From contig NZ_JBHYGG010000068.1 of assembly GCF_051859125.1 (NCBI RefSeq), forward strand, positions 12,510 through 76,509: a stretch of DNA of 64,000 bases, given 5' to 3'. Of the stretch, positions 63,401-64,000 are shown piece after piece. A model generated the notes under the pieces. That model searched no databases, was not told the DNA's origin, and saw nothing but the letters and a program-made list of their open reading frames with translations. The DNA comes from Gemmata sp051859125. GTDB taxonomy: Bacteria; Planctomycetota; Planctomycetia; Gemmatales; Gemmataceae. How positions within the stretch are numbered: position 1 is the first letter of the stretch; each line of letters starts with the position of its first letter. The position numbers and the translations under genes were made by a program.

Positions 63401-63633
63401 AGGTCCGGGCCGAGCTGCGTGCCGACCTCGGCGTCGTGGCACTTCGAGCACGCGAGCGCCGGCTGGAAGAACAGCACGGCCCCGCGGCCCGCGTCGCCCC
63501 GCTCGCGGGCGGCCTTTGCGAGTTCGGCGACCGGCTCCGCGGCGAGTTGCGCGTTGAGCCCCGCGGGCGGGTCGGCGGCCCGCACCTGTGCGGCGGCGAG
63601 GAGGAGGCACAGACCGAGTGCGGCGTGTCGCAT
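60496..63633 (-). CDS. Two-haem PVC-type cytochrome / DUF6797-like / propeller protein
   Basis: 1045 residues from the ATG at 63633; the frame runs further up without a start signal. Signal peptide to VRAAD. Haem motifs CSKCH (62-66) and CANCH (236-240) mark two c-type cytochrome domains, the first with the PVC signature GPDLSKAGKEATAEYLVESVLFPSKVLKKGYE. About 270-560 resembles DUF6797 (EPWVLMDYGPSLMNTYEV, RGTRWAAFEHDTLRLAAVWTGEGFIDWKGIHFNG), and 600-960 is a dehydrogenase-type beta-propeller (WDGDVWLVSGLD, GLQTDPEGNFYYAKSG, GVCLNPDGTFFVTDQEG). An extracytoplasmic electron-transfer enzyme of unknown substrate. Confidence 0.88.
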   Translation of the reverse strand: MRHAALGLCLLLAAAQVRAADPPAGLNAQLAAEPVAELAKAARERGDAGRGAVLFFQPALACSKCHDAEVGTQLGPDLSKAGKEATAEYLVESVLFPSKVLKKGYETVVVTTKDERTVTGLIADDTADALTLLDPSANGKRVTVPKADIERRTASPSSLMPDGLANLLSDRQQFLDLAKYLIEVAEGGPARAKELRPAVTALVVPEYEKDIDHAGLIRAADDKALKRGEAIYSRVCANCHGTKDQPGSLPTSPRFAAHAFKNGSDPYSLYQTLTRGYALMAPQTWMVPRQKYDVIHYLREAYLKPHNPAQYKAADDAYLAKLPAGKKGEFGPAPVNVEPWVLMDYGPSLMNTYEVGAGNIAYKAVAVRLDAGAGGVSRGTRWAAFEHDTLRLAAVWTGEGFIDWKGIHFNGQHQVHPKVTGTVHLANPVGPGWADPATGSFADPRPLGRDKKPFGPLPREWGRFRGLYHFGDQTVIAYAVGDASALELEGTEGDPAKPAFTRTLEIGKSSRDLLARVAPVGVAAAVVGDNRVSLEERDGFTVLRVPAAATPTRVKLLWSKGDAAALKALAKDSPAPRALEPLTKGGPKRWPEVLKAPVALGKDDGPFAVDTFATPDRNPWNAQLRLTGFDFLPGGKRMAVCSWDGDVWLVSGLDAPAAGVAWQRVASGLFQPLGLKVRDGAVFVCCRDQIVKLHDLNGDGETDFSECFNSDHQVTEHFHEFAMGLQTDPEGNFYYAKSGRHALPALVPHHGTLLKVSKDGARTEILATGFRAANGVCLNPDGTFFVTDQEGFWTPKNRINLVERGGFYGNMWGYTDVTDTSNAAMKQPLCWVTNEFDRSPAELVWVPPDAWGPLKGSLLNISYGMGKIFVVPHETVNGQPQGGMVALPLPPFPTGVMRGRFHPADAALYACGMFAWAGNRAQPGGFYRVRYTGKPADLPVGLKATATGVELTFTDALDPKAAADPKNYDVKVWGLKRSQNYGSKHVDEHPLAVARATVSGDGKTVRLDIPDLAPTWGMEVKYRVAGADGRPVAGVIHNTIHAMGK

Positions 63634-64000
63634 GGGTGGCAACCATCGTGACGCGGGCGGGTGCCCGCGAAGGCGTGATGGACTCGAAGGTAAGCGACCG
63701 CACCGCACGCGTCTTGTCCGAAACCCGAGTCCCGGCGCGAAACCGCGCACACCGCGCGGCACGCCGGCCCCACCGCGGTGGGGTCCTTCTTCAACGTGTT
63801 CCCGCACACCCCGCGGCGGAGGGGCTCGCCCCGATCGCGGCCGGCAACGTCGCGGCCGCCGAGCACCGGCCCGTGAGCGCGGCGCACCGCGTCGCTGCGG
63901 GCGAGTCGTACTTCGCCGTCCGCGTGGGCGGAGGAACTTGCAGCCCACGGGTAGGGATCACATTAGTTGGTAGACGTTCGTTTCATGCGGCCGTGGACCG
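63634..64000. other. Right-edge region without a supported gene
   Basis: 367 bases upstream of the cytochrome gene. A plus-strand frame stays open from about 63714 (TTG) to the edge but has no ribosome site or family I can name. The last 60 bases are AT-richer and may begin a promoter. Confidence 0.4.

Noticed and set aside
60511..63651. A 1046-codon plus-strand open frame
   Set aside because: Exactly antisense to the two-haem cytochrome gene, with shadow-like Arg/Val/Gly/Leu composition and no motif.
63714..64000. Open plus-strand frame to the right edge as a partial gene
   Set aside because: Only a TTG could start it, no ribosome site, no recognisable motif; kept as unresolved non-genic sequence.

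Overview
This window reads as chromosomal DNA of a planctomycete of the Gemmataceae type (Gemmata and relatives). The evidence is very high GC with strong GC3 bias, three DUF1559 pseudopilin-like proteins with the H-X9-DG C-terminal motif, two giant PVC-type haem-binding (CxxCH) proteins, DUF1080 and CotH-kinase proteins, an ECF sigma factor paired with a FecR-type regulator, and a secreted repeat protein with an N-terminal LEERVTPA motif of the planctomycete LEDRxxPA kind. The species call is inference; no rRNA is present. About 44 protein genes and two tRNAs (Gly-CCC, Met-CAT) are supported. No insertion sequence, prophage or CRISPR array is seen.

Layout: 1-2.1 kb, a minus-strand run of a D-Ala-D-Ala-ligase-like ATP-grasp enzyme and two unknown proteins, the second cut by the window edge. 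2.2-8.5 kb, lysine 2,3-aminomutase with a clear terminator, a GT39-type membrane glycosyltransferase, glutamate dehydrogenase and class I fructose-1,6-bisphosphatase. 8.6-14 kb, an 875-residue membrane protein, an NAD-dependent epimerase-like protein and a lone ABC-2 permease. 14.1-17.7 kb, tRNA-Gly with promoter and terminator, a small membrane protein, a MarR regulator with an Fe-S/SCP2 protein and two matching operator-like sites, and gluconokinase. 17.7-21.9 kb, a lipoprotein divergent from a DUF1559 protein, a DksA/TraR-type zinc protein behind a near-consensus promoter, an HtrA protease and a 35-residue membrane protein. 22-32 kb is a housekeeping block: polA-coaE-rho, a phosphatase-like protein, a thioredoxin-like pair, an SDR and der. 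32-44 kb holds a tandem DUF1080 protein, an OprP-type porin, a small lipoprotein, a giant cytochrome-type dehydrogenase, tRNA-Met, a DEAD-box helicase and a CotH-type protein. 44-64 kb is an envelope and extracellular region: a 14-repeat FG-GAP protein, an XylR-type regulator, a DUF1559/lipoprotein pair, a PQQ-propeller gene 2 bp from a large glycosidase-like gene, a divergent ECF sigma/FecR-CBM9/DUF1559/lipoprotein series, and a two-haem DUF6797-like protein.

Two recurring patterns stand out. First, each of the three DUF1559 genes sits beside a small lipoprotein gene, once directly behind a translationally coupled ECF sigma/FecR-CBM pair. Second, many intergenic gaps, mostly at the 3' ends of genes, are filled by long hairpins whose arms are made of short degenerate direct repeats. 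The repeat word differs at each locus (CGAANNN, GTGTTGGGA, GGGAGGTTGG, a GTCCGAGCCC block), but the architecture is the same. This repeat-built hairpin class is the least explained signal here.
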